The translations under genes and the position numbers were made by a program. DNA of 64,000 bases from Colias croceus (Eukaryota > Arthropoda > Insecta > Lepidoptera > Pieridae), in the NCBI RefSeq assembly GCF_905220415.1, contig NC_059568.1:496001-560000 (forward strand). Direction: 5' to 3'. Each line of letters opens with the position of its first letter. The stretch's first letter is position 1. The notes beneath the pieces were generated by a model that saw only the letters and a program-made list of their open reading frames with translations, was not told the origin of the DNA and did not search any database. Below are positions 20,111-30,410 of this stretch, piece by piece.

Positions 20111-23100
20111 CTGGAAATGTTTGAGTATTGGATTAATTGATTATTATTATATTGCATACTATGTTATAACATGTTCCAGTAGGGTAGGTCAAAAATAATC
20201 TAATTAGGAGCAAAAACAATATGTATGAGTGCATTTGTGAAATATCTTCAGAGGTTGTTGAAATACGGCTATATTCGTGTAGGCCAACAAGGCAGCGCCG
20301 AACCTTTAAATTCAACATTACCACCAAGCTTGTGCTCAGTGCATCTATACAGATGGGTGGGTATACACCCACTACTATAGTAACGTAGTAGTGACGCATT
20401 TCTCAACCTACGTAGAGTGCAACTACGTGTAATAACAGGGACCCTCACAGGGCACGGCCCCTTTAACAAACATCTCTTCAATCTAGGGATCACAGACAGT
20501 CCGCTATGCAGAGCATGCATAGCGACCGAGGAAACGGCAGCCCACGTCATCATGGAATGTAAGGGGGTTGCGGAGTACAGGGCAAGACACCTGGGGTCTC
20601 CTGGGTCCCTCCCCGAAGCCTTCGGCAGCCCTCACAAGCTGCTTGGCTTCATGGAGGAGCTCGGGTGGTTTCAGTTTTAGCTGGTTTCCCCCACCTCCCT
20701 CTCTCACGCAAAATAAGCGCTTGACGTCGAGTTACGGAGAAACAAAAAAAAATTAAATAGTGACGCATTTATACAGCTGTAAAGACCATATGGCCACAAT
20801 TGTTCAGCTTTGGTTCGGAGGCGCGTCCAGTAGCGCTCCTATACGGTGTTCCGCCACTATGGCCCACGCTGGCCCACTCGCCCACCTGTATGAACCGCTC
20901 GCCGCACAGCTCGCACACGTACGGCTTGTCGCCGGTGTGCCGCCGCACGTGCAGCGTCAGGTCGTTGCTCTGCGAGAACGCCTTCTCGCAGTACACGCAC
21001 TTGTACGGCTTCACGCCCGTGTGCACGCGCATGTGCCGGGACAGCTTGTTGCTGCGAGAGAAACCTGCAACACATACATCCAATTTTTTTTATCTAAAAA
21101 AAATATTGATAACAAGACCGGATTCGAACACGCGTCTTTCGCCTTGCCAGCGACGCCTGACCACTCCGCCACCCGCCATAGCAAAAGGTTTTCTGTGACT
21201 ATTTTTTTTGTTTGTCATTTATAAAGCATTAGACTGCTATAAAACTAGATAAAAAAACACAACACCGTGTTTTAATTCACCATCATTGTTTCATCATAAT
21301 TTGTTTTAACACGCACCTTTTCCGCAAACTCCACATATACAGGGTTTTTCACCGGTATGCGACCGCCTGTGGCACTGCAAGTCCGACGAGCGAGGGAATC
21401 CTGAAAAAAAGACAAGCCATATAAAAAACCACTCCTCACAAAATTCTATATCAAAACTCAACTCAGAGGATTACCATGATGTCCTATAGCAGTATTATTT
21501 CCAGTGCGTGAAAGAGATGGCGGTAGACGACCCATATAGCGCTGTCATTGTTTTTCACTCAGGGGGTTATGTTATGCAAGTTGCTGACCAAATACAAGTA
21601 TATGTATAGTATATAGTTTAAAGTACTTAAATCAGCATAACATTCTTATAGCAATATTATTTCGAGTGTGGGAAAGCGATGGCGCTAGACGACCCATATA
21701 ATATCTACCACACTGAACAGAACATGAATAAGGATAAAATAAGTTTATTAGATTCACCAAATTACCGCCATCACATAAAAAAAGGGGAACAAAAATCAAA
21801 AAAACACTCTTAAGGACTATTAAAAATACCAGCGATAAAAAGAAGAGCTAAGACCATACTATGAATAATTGTGTGGTGACTGCTGAACAATACTGTTTTA
21901 AGATAGTTGTCGACGTAGTTGACGACGCGGTTGGCGCAGTGGTAAAGTAACTGCCTACTGAGCCGACGGTCCCGGGTTCGATCCCCGGTCAGGGCAAATA
22001 TTTGTGTGATGAATAATTGAAACACAAATATTTGAGTATTTGTTCTTGAGTCTGGGTGTTATTATCTATATATGTATTTATTAAATATTATATTTATCGT
22101 CACCTAGTACCCACAACACAAGCCTTAATTGAGCTTACTGTGGGACTAGGTCGATTTGTGTAATAATGTCCTATAATATTTATTTATTTATAGTAAAGAT
22201 GGTGGTTTTACTGACCCTTGCCACAAAAGTCACACTTGTACGGCTTCTCGCCCGTGTGTCTGCGCATGTGCACGATCAGGTTGGACGAGTTGGAGAACCC
22301 GCGCCCGCAGTACAGGCAGAGACACGCGCTAGTGCTGCCGCCGCCCGGCTCGTGCACGCGCATGTGCGTGCTGGGGACGTGAGTTCATTTATCATTGTAG
22401 GAAAAAATGGTCATTAAAACGACATAAAAAAATTGTTATTAAGCTATTGCATAGCTTCTATCGCGGGCCTTAAGCGCGGGGACCGAATCGAGAGATTCCG
22501 TAACAAAAAAACCTCACGCTCCCCACTCCGACTGAAGGCATAGCATGCAATAGCTTTACCGCGGCAGTCCCCGAGTGCCCACGTCGTTATTTCTTTTAAT
22601 CAAGTTTTCATCTTCGGTTGGAGGTAAGTGCCTTCATTTAAATGATTAATTTCACTTGTGTTAGAAGGCGTCTCTTCCATAACAATTATGACATAGTTAG
22701 AATACAAAAAGAGCTAAAACCCTCGCCATCCCTTTTAGTATAATATTGAATAAATGTAGTGCCAGTCATCAGGTTGAATCTGCTTTTTGATTGAATGACG
22801 AGATCGTTCATTGAATGACGACATTTAATAGAATGACTAAAGGACAACTCGTCAAGTTGTTTACGCGACATACATATTATTAAGTATAAGTGACATAGAT
22901 ATTATTAACAATTATAAATTTAAGAATAAATTATTACCGTAGGTTGCTCCGCCTGTGGAATTTCTTTTTACACGTATCACATTCGAACACTTTCTCTGAC
23001 GGTTTGTGAATCTTCACGTGTCTCGCTAGTAAGTCCTTCCTGAAAATTAATTATTAACAGATTTACCTCAAATGTAGTTATTTTAAACTAAACCTACACA

Positions 23101-26100
23101 GTTATATTTTTGAGTATGCGTGCACGCGTTTGTATATGTAAAAGTGTCAGTATGTGCGTTTCGAGTGAGTAGTGACAAGTGCGCTGGCGTGTGCGTGTTA
23201 CATGTGCATGTGTACGTGAGTACGAACACGCGAGCTTGCGAGCGTGGCTGCGTGTATGTCGAGTGCAGTGAATGCTTGATAGCGCATGCGCGTAGGTGTG
23301 CGTGCTTGTCTGTGTGTGTACGTGCGCAGGTTGTGCTTGTGTGTGCGTGTACACACTCACCGACAGAACTTGGTGGCGCAGGTCTCGCAGCGGTAGGAGC
23401 GCGGCCGCTCGCCGAAGCGCACGCTGACGGTCTGGCCGCGGTGCGAGCGCAGGATGTGCTTGTTGAGCGACACCTCGTGCGCGAACCGCGCGCCGCACGT
23501 CTCGCACGAGAACGTGCGCTCGCGCTGCTTGCATGTAGCGCGGTGTCGGGCAGCAGACTTGAGCGACGCGAACACCTGTGAGCATCTCGATTAGTAAAAT
23601 CTGTAAAAGCAATACTAATAAAAAATAACATTTGAGATATAGTAGTTAAACAGTAAAGAAAATAATCATGAGGAAACCGGTATGTCGAAGAACCGTCCCG
23701 CGAAAGGATCTAGATGGAAAAAATTAAGACAAAAAAAAATTGTAACGACACTTTTTGCTGTAGTTGTAAACCGTGTGGCGTGCGTGTTTCTCTGTCTGTC
23801 TTTCTCTCATTGAGCTAGTTATTTTAGTAACTTCCTTGACACTACATGTACAATAACCACCTTGTAGCACAGCTGGCAGCGCGGCGACAGCTCCGGGTGC
23901 TCGTCGTCCTTGTGCCGCGCGAGCTGCTCCTGCCCGGCGCACACGCAGCCGCAGCACTCGCACGTGCATATGTCCGACACGCAGTCCTGGAATGAAGTGA
24001 TTCCAATTTTAAATTTTATTTCTATTTTTTTTTTTTGTTAGTGGCCAGTTCGGTTTTTTCGTTTTTGCTGTTGTTACTGCCCAGGGATAAGTGGAAAGGT
24101 GATAAATAAAGCTGGTCAGTTTTAACACAAACACTTTTAATGAGAAAAACATATCTTTTGTAAGTAAAAAAAATTGAAGGATTTATATATGTACGAGTGT
24201 TTAGAACATAAGAATGTAGGTATATGCAGACTTTCACATGTTTTTTATTTTTTTATTGGCATAATGGATAAATACTTAAAAATTAACTATTTGAATTTTT
24301 CTCATAATCTTAGAAGTTTTGCAAAAACAGTATAATAAATTTTTTCAAAGCAGTTTTCAAAGCAAGCAAGCAAGTCCAACTTGAGAGATAGGATAGTTTA
24401 AATCTCAAATCGTTTTAGAGACAGCGGGCGGTAAGCTAGTCTTCATATACATATATTATATAATTCTCGTGTCACAATGTTAGTCCTCAATGGACTCCTA
24501 AACCACTTAGCCAATTATAATAAAATTCGCACACCATGTGCAGATAGGATAGTTTAAATCTCAAATCGTTTTAGAGACAGCGGGCGAAGCCGCGGGCGGT
24601 AAGCTAGTTTATTGTAAAAATGGACATTTAACTCACAGTTTCAGGTATTTGTGATATGACTTCTTGCAGCAGCACTTCGCCGCTGAGCGCATTTCTATTC
24701 ACGTCTGAATCTTCTGCCGTACCCTGTAAAGAATACCATAAACATATAAAACATCGATTATTTTTGTAATTTATAAGTTTTTTTTGTAATTTTTGCTGCT
24801 GTGTTTATTATTATTTATACTTCGGCAAGTATATTATAACGAGTTTTTTATATCTTTTATTATATAAGCTTTGAAACTTAATCTATAATATAAAAATGAC
24901 TCCCAAAATGTGTTGGTAAGCGCATAACTTTAGAACAGCTGAACCGATTTCTTTAATTCTTTTTTTATTATATTCCTTGAAGTACGAGGATGGTTCTTAT
25001 CTAAATAAAACGTGAATATATACCACGGGCGAAGCCGGGGCGGACCGCTAGTAATAAATAAAAATAGATTAAGATGATTTTGAGAATTATTTCTAATAGA
25101 AAAAAAATAGAAATCAATGATAGTTCTACTATAACTGAATCCTTAGTAAAATTTTAAATTCTAAAGTGTGTGTTTGTTTCTCTTTAAAATCAAAACACAA
25201 AAATTTTATATGACATTTGTGCCTGGACATAGATACATGGCTAAAATGGACATTTCCTTTGCTATAGCAAAGCTGCAGATAATAGCTTTATCATCATGAT
25301 GATGATGATGATGATGAGCAAAGCTGCAGATAATAGCTTTATCATCATGATGATGATGATGATGATGAGCAAAGCTGCAGATAATAGCTAGTAAAAAATA
25401 TTAACCTCAGCCTTATCATCCTTATTGTACTGACAGTTGTGTTTCTCAAAGTCCTCTCGTTTCAGGTACATCTTCTTGCACATCAGGCAGTTCACTAGTT
25501 TTAGGTCTGTAAATGTATAATACAATATTTTTTACACTAGATCATAATAAAGACTGGTCTAATTTCTGTAAGGTAAAGATAATGATGGAAAAAGAATTTC
25601 GTAATGTATTTTAGAATAAAAAGTCATTTAAAGAGCTTATTTTTTATAACATTTAAATAATAAATAAGTGATAAGGTCACCTTTTGTACTTTACCTCGAA
25701 TCTGTACAACTATATATTATATACTGTAATGTTAAATGGTGTGGTACAATAAATGGTTAAATAAAAAAAATAATATCTTGACAAGGATATGATGACTTAT
25801 ATATAAAGTTGGGTCTGTGTGAATTTTTGTAAATACAGAAATTTTAATTCTTAACACAATATAAGCAATCACAACATGAATATGTTCCAAGATACACACT
25901 TATTATTCCAATAAATGAGAGTCTAAACTAACCTTTATGCGAGGCAACAATGTGTGTATCAAGATCTTCTTTAGAGCGAAACTGTTGATTGCAGAAGTTG
26001 CAGTCAAACTTCATGTCCGTCACCCACTTCACGTGGACTCCATTCTCTGATAGTTTGTTGAGTATGGCCTTTAAACAAAAAATTTAGTATTCAACTGTTT

Positions 26101-28282
26101 TATGAAACAGTGGTAAATATTTTTTATTTATATGAAAATTAATAAGTTTTCTGTCAAATTAGCAGAGTCAAAAGTAGTGAAAATAAATACACAATTTGAT
26201 GATCAAAATGAGCTTCTAATATAAATCTAAATAAATAAATAAATGTTTTTGTTACTTAATTTGATGAATTTTATTGATAGCAATCCCTGTCATGGCTTAA
26301 AATATATATTTTTTTTTTAATTTCTAACGAAACAACAGTCTTACTATTTTGATTTCAGTGTATCAACATATCATCTAAATTACAATTATGTTAAATTAAA
26401 CATTTCAAAATATCTCAATATCATCATAAATAGATCAACCCACCGTAGTGCCGAGCCTCTTTGGCCGTCCTCTCTTTTTGGGCCCCATGATATCAGCATG
26501 GTGCTCCCACATGTGACTCGTCAGCCCCTCTGCATTGCCGTAGCTTGTTGCACATAGTGGGCAATATGTGCCGCTCGTGTCTCTTGGATCTATTGCTGTT
26601 ATTGTAATTATTGTTATCATTAGATAGTTGATAAAATTCGAAGTTGGTGACTAATACACCGTTGAAACTAGTTACTAAACTTAACAAGGGCTAGTTTTTA
26701 TATAGAAAAATTAATATTTATTATTATGTTTTTATATAGTAATTACATACAAAAAGTATTGTATTTTGTAGTAATTACATAAAAAATTTAACAATAAATA
26801 TATTCAGCCAACATGAAATATTTGTAGCATTAGAAATCTCTACCAAGTAACATAGATACAGAATTTTTTAAACACAATATTTTAAGCAACATTGCAACCA
26901 AATTATGATAAGACACAGAATACTTAAATTTACTACTCATCTCACTTGTATAAAAGTGAAGTCCCATGTCCCCTAGTGGGGTAAGGGGTAGATGCATTAT
27001 GCATACATCTGTTTCACTGATCGATTTTCTTTAGGGAAAAGTACTAGGTGATGAGCCTTCTGTGTCCTACCAGACCAAGACATTTTTTTTTGCGTCTTCA
27101 TCAGTAACCGAACCCAGGGCTCGAAGCTGGCGCGTCAACCACTGTACCAAGAAGGCGGTCATCTCACTTATATAAGGCGTCAAAATACTAACCAACAGAA
27201 GGTTTTTCTGACACAGCGGGTTTTTTTTCATTTTGCTCTAACAATAATAAGTCATCTTTTGAATTAATATCTGCTTCATTCTTGACATCATCTGTAATCA
27301 ATTAAGTGTGTAAAATACATTATATACTAATTATTAATTAATTTATTATAAAGAGCATGGCAAAAGAGGCAGAGGTTGCCAAGTCAGAAGATGGAAAGAT
27401 GACTTGAAACAGACTGCGGGACTATTTAGGACTTATACAACATGTTGGTTACATGGTCCTCGAAAACACTTCAATTGAATTTGAAAATATGTAATTGTTT
27501 GTGTACATTCTTTAGGTCCAACAATAGGTTGTAAACTATGCTTAGTAACTGGCTTAACAATGTCACAAAAGTAAACAACACAGAATTATATGCATATGAA
27601 ACAAAGAACTGCAATAACAAAGCCTTACCAAAGGAATCAGAGCCATTTGCAAAATCCAACCCAAATTCAATGTCCAAATAGTCATCTCGATCCCCAATAC
27701 CAAACTGTTCTGTTTTTACACATTCATTGTTGTTCTGCAAGGAATACACATTTTCATCAACCAATTATAATACATATATGCAACTCGTAAACATATTATC
27801 AAAGATATTTCTTACCGCTAAAGGTTCAACGGGTTCAACTTTGCAATTTCTGTGTAGTTTACGCAATTTAGCATCAGCCTGTATGGATTGTTGCCTGAAG
27901 TCATACGCGTTTGTAGCCCTGTCCTTACACGCGACACATACAGTCGAGGGCAGCCCATCTCCTGATTCTATCTATTTGTGACGGATACAAACTCAGTGAG
28001 GAAAATAGAAACACATAATAAACAAGAAAATAACAACATTGCAACAGTACATTTAACTTGACAATCGCTTATAGTTACATAAAATCGTTATCACTTTCGC
28101 AGTGCTCAGTTTGCCAAAAAAAAAAATAAGAATATTGGTGGAAATACCTTAAGACCGGTCAACGTAGATAAGATGCTCTCTAATGTTACGGAACCGGTGT
28201 AAATTTCGTAAACAGATATCAAGTCAATCTCCTTTGTAAGACAAGTTCGGCATAGATCCTCCACTTTTATATTATGTGTCAT
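20009..28282 (-). CDS. ZAD-type C2H2 zinc-finger protein, complete
   Basis: Presumed nuclear DNA-binding regulator. Exons in coding order: 28282-28148, 27971-27816, 27734-27629, 27291-27193, 26589-26444, 26068-25933, 25506-25406, 24723-24637, 23986-23861, 23575-23361, 23039-22938, 22370-22216, 21400-21317, 21064-20886, 20110-20009. They total 1,929 nt, 642 residues plus stop, and all junctions are in phase. The N-terminus is a ZAD: CRTC near residue 11 and CVAC near residue 56. An acidic linker follows, then an AT-hook-like KKRGRPKR, isolated fingers, and a C-terminal run of fingers with TGEKP-type linkers. I count about 13 fingers, some atypical (C2HC). ZAD-ZNF genes are a large insect-expanded family; I cannot name the orthologue. 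Fingers are repeatedly split across introns, unlike the many intron-poor members. Confidence 0.9.
20402..20757 (+). mobile_element. 5'-truncated non-LTR retrotransposon with perfect 13-bp target duplication
   Basis: Flanked by TAGTGACGCATTT at 20,389-20,401 and 20,758-20,770. The coding end reads TGHGPFNKHLFNLGI, SPLCRACIATEETAAHVIMEC and ends FMEELGWFQF, matching the region after the RNase H domain with its CxxC-H-C zinc knuckle in R1/Jockey-type LINEs. A short A-rich tail precedes the right duplication. Inserted in the last intron of the zinc-finger gene, antisense to it. The exact duplication suggests a recent event. Confidence 0.85.
20886..23986 (-). CDS. Zinc-finger gene exons 9-14: main finger array
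   Basis: Six exons carry the C-terminal run. Exon 9 has a Cys-dense unusual stretch (CTCECCGCVCAG) before CQLCYK. Fingers with CETCGARF, CETCATKFCR, CDTCKKKFHR, CLYCGRGFSN, CDFCGKGFPR, CGVCGKGFSR, CVYCEKAFSQ and CELCGERFIQ follow. Several are split by introns between the Cys pair and the His pair. Linkers HTGEKPYKC and HTGDKPYVC mark the canonical part. Exon 14 ends CAG at 20,886; reading on past this donor gives a false C-terminus. Confidence 0.88.
21924..22192 (+). mobile_element. tRNA-headed SINE (Metulj-like)
   Basis: Pol III box A-like TTGGCGCAGTGG and box B GGTTCGATCCC (21,975-21,985) sit in a tRNA-like head. The body has CAAATATTTGTGTGATGAA and CACAACACAAGCCTTAATTG, and the tail is a run of ATTT. 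The body matches the widespread lepidopteran SINE type I recall as Metulj; the name is tentative. It lies in a zinc-finger gene intron and is not a functional tRNA gene. Confidence 0.78.
24365..24607 (+). mobile_element. Two adjacent Helitron-like copies
   Basis: A 3' fragment (to CTAG at 24,436-24,439) abuts a second copy (about 24,440-24,607, CTAG at 24,604-24,607). Both share ATAGGATAGTTTAAATCTCA and AGCGGGCG..GGTAAGCTAG. The second also has TCTCGTGTCACAATGTTAGT, as in the copies at 35.3, 42.4 and 44.1 kb. Confidence 0.7.
24637..26589 (-). CDS. Zinc-finger gene exons 5-8: dispersed fingers and AT-hook-like motif
   Basis: Exon 5 (26589-26444) has a finger YCPLCATSYGNAEGLTSHMW with two later His, then GPKKRGRPKRLG, resembling an AT-hook. 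Its donor must be GTGGGT after ACG, because the GTTGAT site 4 bp on breaks the frame. Its acceptor could also lie 6 bp upstream, adding two residues in frame. Exon 6 (26068-25933) has CNFCNQQFRSKEDLDTHIVASH-type finger spacing. Exon 7 (25506-25406) has CLMCKKMYLKREDFEKHNC, C2HC. Exon 8 (24723-24637) is a finger-free linker. Confidence 0.83.
24882..25051 (+). mobile_element. Helitron-like element
   Basis: Starts TCTATAATATAAAAATG and ends GGCGAAGCCGGGGCGGACCG CTAG, flanked by A and T. The interior has ACAGCTGAACCGATTTCTTT. Confidence 0.65.
25266..25389 (+). repeat. Exact 51-bp tandem duplication with ATG/CAT triplets
   Basis: Unit 25,266-25,316 is repeated at 25,317-25,367, with a partial third copy to 25,389. 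Each has GCAAAGCTGCAGATAATAGC and a (ATG)n run. The copies look identical, so the duplication is recent. Intron of the zinc-finger gene. Confidence 0.85.
26955..27160 (-). mobile_element. tRNA-headed SINE, minus orientation
   Basis: On the minus strand the head reads GCCTTCTTGGTACAGTGGTT (box A-like) and CCTGGGTTCGGTTACTGA (box B-like). The other end has CCCATGTCCCCTAGTGGGGT. Intronic in the zinc-finger gene. Confidence 0.6.
27193..28282 (-). CDS. Zinc-finger gene exons 1-4: ZAD domain and acidic linker
   Basis: Exon 1 (28282-28148) starts at ATG and reads MTHNIKVEDLCRTCLTKE. Exon 2 (27971-27816) holds the second cysteine pair (STVCVACKDRATNAYDF). Together these give the four zinc-binding cysteines and helices of a zinc-finger-associated dimerisation domain. 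Exons 3 and 4 (27734-27629, 27291-27193) encode a Glu/Asp-rich linker (DRDDYLDIEFGLDF, DDVKNEADINSKDD) with no recognised fold. Junction phases 0, 0, 1, 1. Confidence 0.87.
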
Positions 28283-28905
28283 GATTTTATGAGTTTTATT
28301 GTTGATTTAAAAGTATTACACATAAATTTAATTAAACTAGTTTTAAAAAATTAATCAATAATGTCGCCATTGCCTTCAGATATACTTATGGTTTCTACTC
28401 GGTGAAACAAAATAAATACCTATCGAAATATTTCTGAATTCTATCAATCCAGTTTGACGTGACAGTCGACGGCTGACGCGAACGCGGTCGCTGATTTGTT
28501 CATACGATTTGACAGGCGACAGATAATAAATGACAACAGATTCTCTAAATTATTTGAAAAAAGGCTATACACAACATAAAAAATAATCTAACCATAACCC
28601 TTGCCTCCTAAACAACAAAAAAATTGCAGTTTGAATTTAAATTTAGTACGTAAATTGTGGAATGAAAAAAAAATTCGTCATCCATTCGCATTTTGTAGAA
28701 AAATTACTAAATAGATTTCATAATTATTTATACTAAACATAATTAAAAAACGCAGATTTTCTTCGCAATATCTACTGTAAAAGTAAAATTTTAGTAATAT
28801 ATTACAATCATTAAGTTTACGCACGTCACTGAAGGAATTCAAAACTTTTTGCAACAAGTAAAAAAAATCCGAATAAAAAGTTTGACTTCTTGAGTGACAA
28901 ATTGA
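28283..28905. promoter_or_regulatory. Probable divergent promoter region
   Basis: About 620 bp between the zinc-finger ATG (minus) and a candidate plus-strand noncoding exon. A GC-rich patch at 28,450-28,520 (GTCGACGGCTGACGCGAACG) stands out from AT-rich surroundings. No TATA box can be assigned with confidence. Confidence 0.4.
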
Positions 28906-29021
28906 GTTGAATGAATGCGTGACTCGTGAGCATAGTAAACTTTATTCGTGAGTGAGTGTTTGTTAGTTCGCTTACTTCGGTTGTTGTGAATATTGCTGCC
29001 CGTGCGCGTCGTGGTTATTGG
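28906..29021 (+). other. Candidate noncoding first exon of a plus-strand gene
   Basis: A stretch of raised GC ending in TTATTG|GTAAGTAAA, a consensus donor. No open frame is seen. It could be a distal 5' UTR exon of the TTC39 gene 19.7 kb downstream, or of another transcript. This is inferred from composition and donor only. Confidence 0.3.
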
Positions 29022-30410
29022 TAAGTAAATTACATAAAGTTCATTGTATTGATAACAAACCACAACTTTGCGATAACAATTAAATTTAATTGGACAGTAA
29101 CAAGTTGTATTTCGTTAGTATTATTTAGTTAAGTATTTTTTTTTATTGCTAATTAATTAATTAATTAGTGACATAGAGCCTATTTTAACTAAAATATTTT
29201 ACGGTAATATATAAATAGTTTAAGGTGAAATATTGTACAATGTAATAGCGAAAGAAGAAATGCTTATGTGCTTGTCTAGTGAAAATTAGAGCTAATTATA
29301 TTAGCGCTTGCAGTTGCACTATTATAGTCGGGTTATATTTTAAGGCAATGTCTGCGAAGTGCGATGTTTTCTGTGTTACTTAAAACTAAGTTATGATTAA
29401 ATTAACTTTCATTCATTATTTCCATGTGTACCGTTACAGCGAAAATAATATAGAATAAACGTACGCTTAAAGCGGCTAAAAGTGAGAGCTCGGTCTTATA
29501 TCGTAATTTGTATATAACGATCTAGGTACCTTTTTTGTGTTTATTTGAATACTACGACCAAATATAATTTCTCTAAATAAAATCAATATATTAAATTATA
29601 TAAAATCAAATTTATGATCACATAATAAACTTATTTGAAACTTTAACAACTCTACAATCTCTGTTATGATACCTACCCGTTTATGCGAAATTTCGCAAAA
29701 ACATTAAGCTGTCAAGTACCTTCCTACAATGATTAATTAATTGTTAATTATGGAAAGGTAAACCATAAACATCAAAGTAGATAATATAGATCTTGTTCGA
29801 TAATTGCGAGCGAATAGATATCTCTTCGTAAATGACCCAAAAACTGACGACTCATAATTATTGCAGTAGGCGGGACTCGAATTAGGGGCATCACATTGCT
29901 GTTACCTACTTTGCTAAAATGTAGAAGTTAAAATAATATATGTACATTTTTTAAATAAAAACTAGTCAACACCGGATTTCAGTGTGATGATTGGCCTTAA
30001 TATCTATTCTTACCTACATATTGTCTAGTATTATATTTTCAAACCATCTTTTTTATCATAATGTATAAAAATAACATGATATTGCACAAAGACATTAAGC
30101 TATCTTTATTTCTAACAATAACTAATAAGTTATAATAAAAAAATCAGGACAAAGCTACTGCCACTAGCGCCATTTCCAATATCGAATTTTTCCAGAACTA
30201 TTAAGTAATTCACAATAGAAATATAACAATGGTAAAGTCTATTATACTATTAAACATATTTTTATTTTTAAATACTTATTGTTGCGTACTTCACAACAAA
30301 TACATTAATAATTACCTAATGGTTTATAAATTATATTTTCTATTATTTTGTCGACGAAGCGCGTTCTTCTTTCCCTCAAACTTTTCTTTTCACGATAAAA
30401 AGATGAATAT
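29022..30410. other. Noncoding stretch, nothing further seen
   Basis: AT-rich, with no coding frame of quality and no clear repeat ends. Confidence 0.4.

Noticed and set aside
20769..20885. Zinc-finger reading frame continuing past FIQ into VGEWASVGHSGG to a stop at 20,769
   Set aside because: The last finger would lack its helix and both His. A GTGGGC donor lies exactly after CAG, and the missing half-finger is found in frame at 20,110-20,009.
21924..21996. A functional tRNA gene
   Set aside because: Box A and box B are present, but the sequence runs straight into a SINE body, and no acceptor stem closes the tRNA fold.
23083..23631. Long overlapping open frames on both strands around 23.1-23.6 kb
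   Set aside because: They are shadows of a GC-rich zinc-finger exon and a TG/CA-rich intron. Only the frame 23,575-23,361 with splice sites carries fingers.
25266..25389. CRISPR-like array from regularly repeated sequence
   Set aside because: Direct tandem duplication without unique spacers, in a eukaryotic intron.
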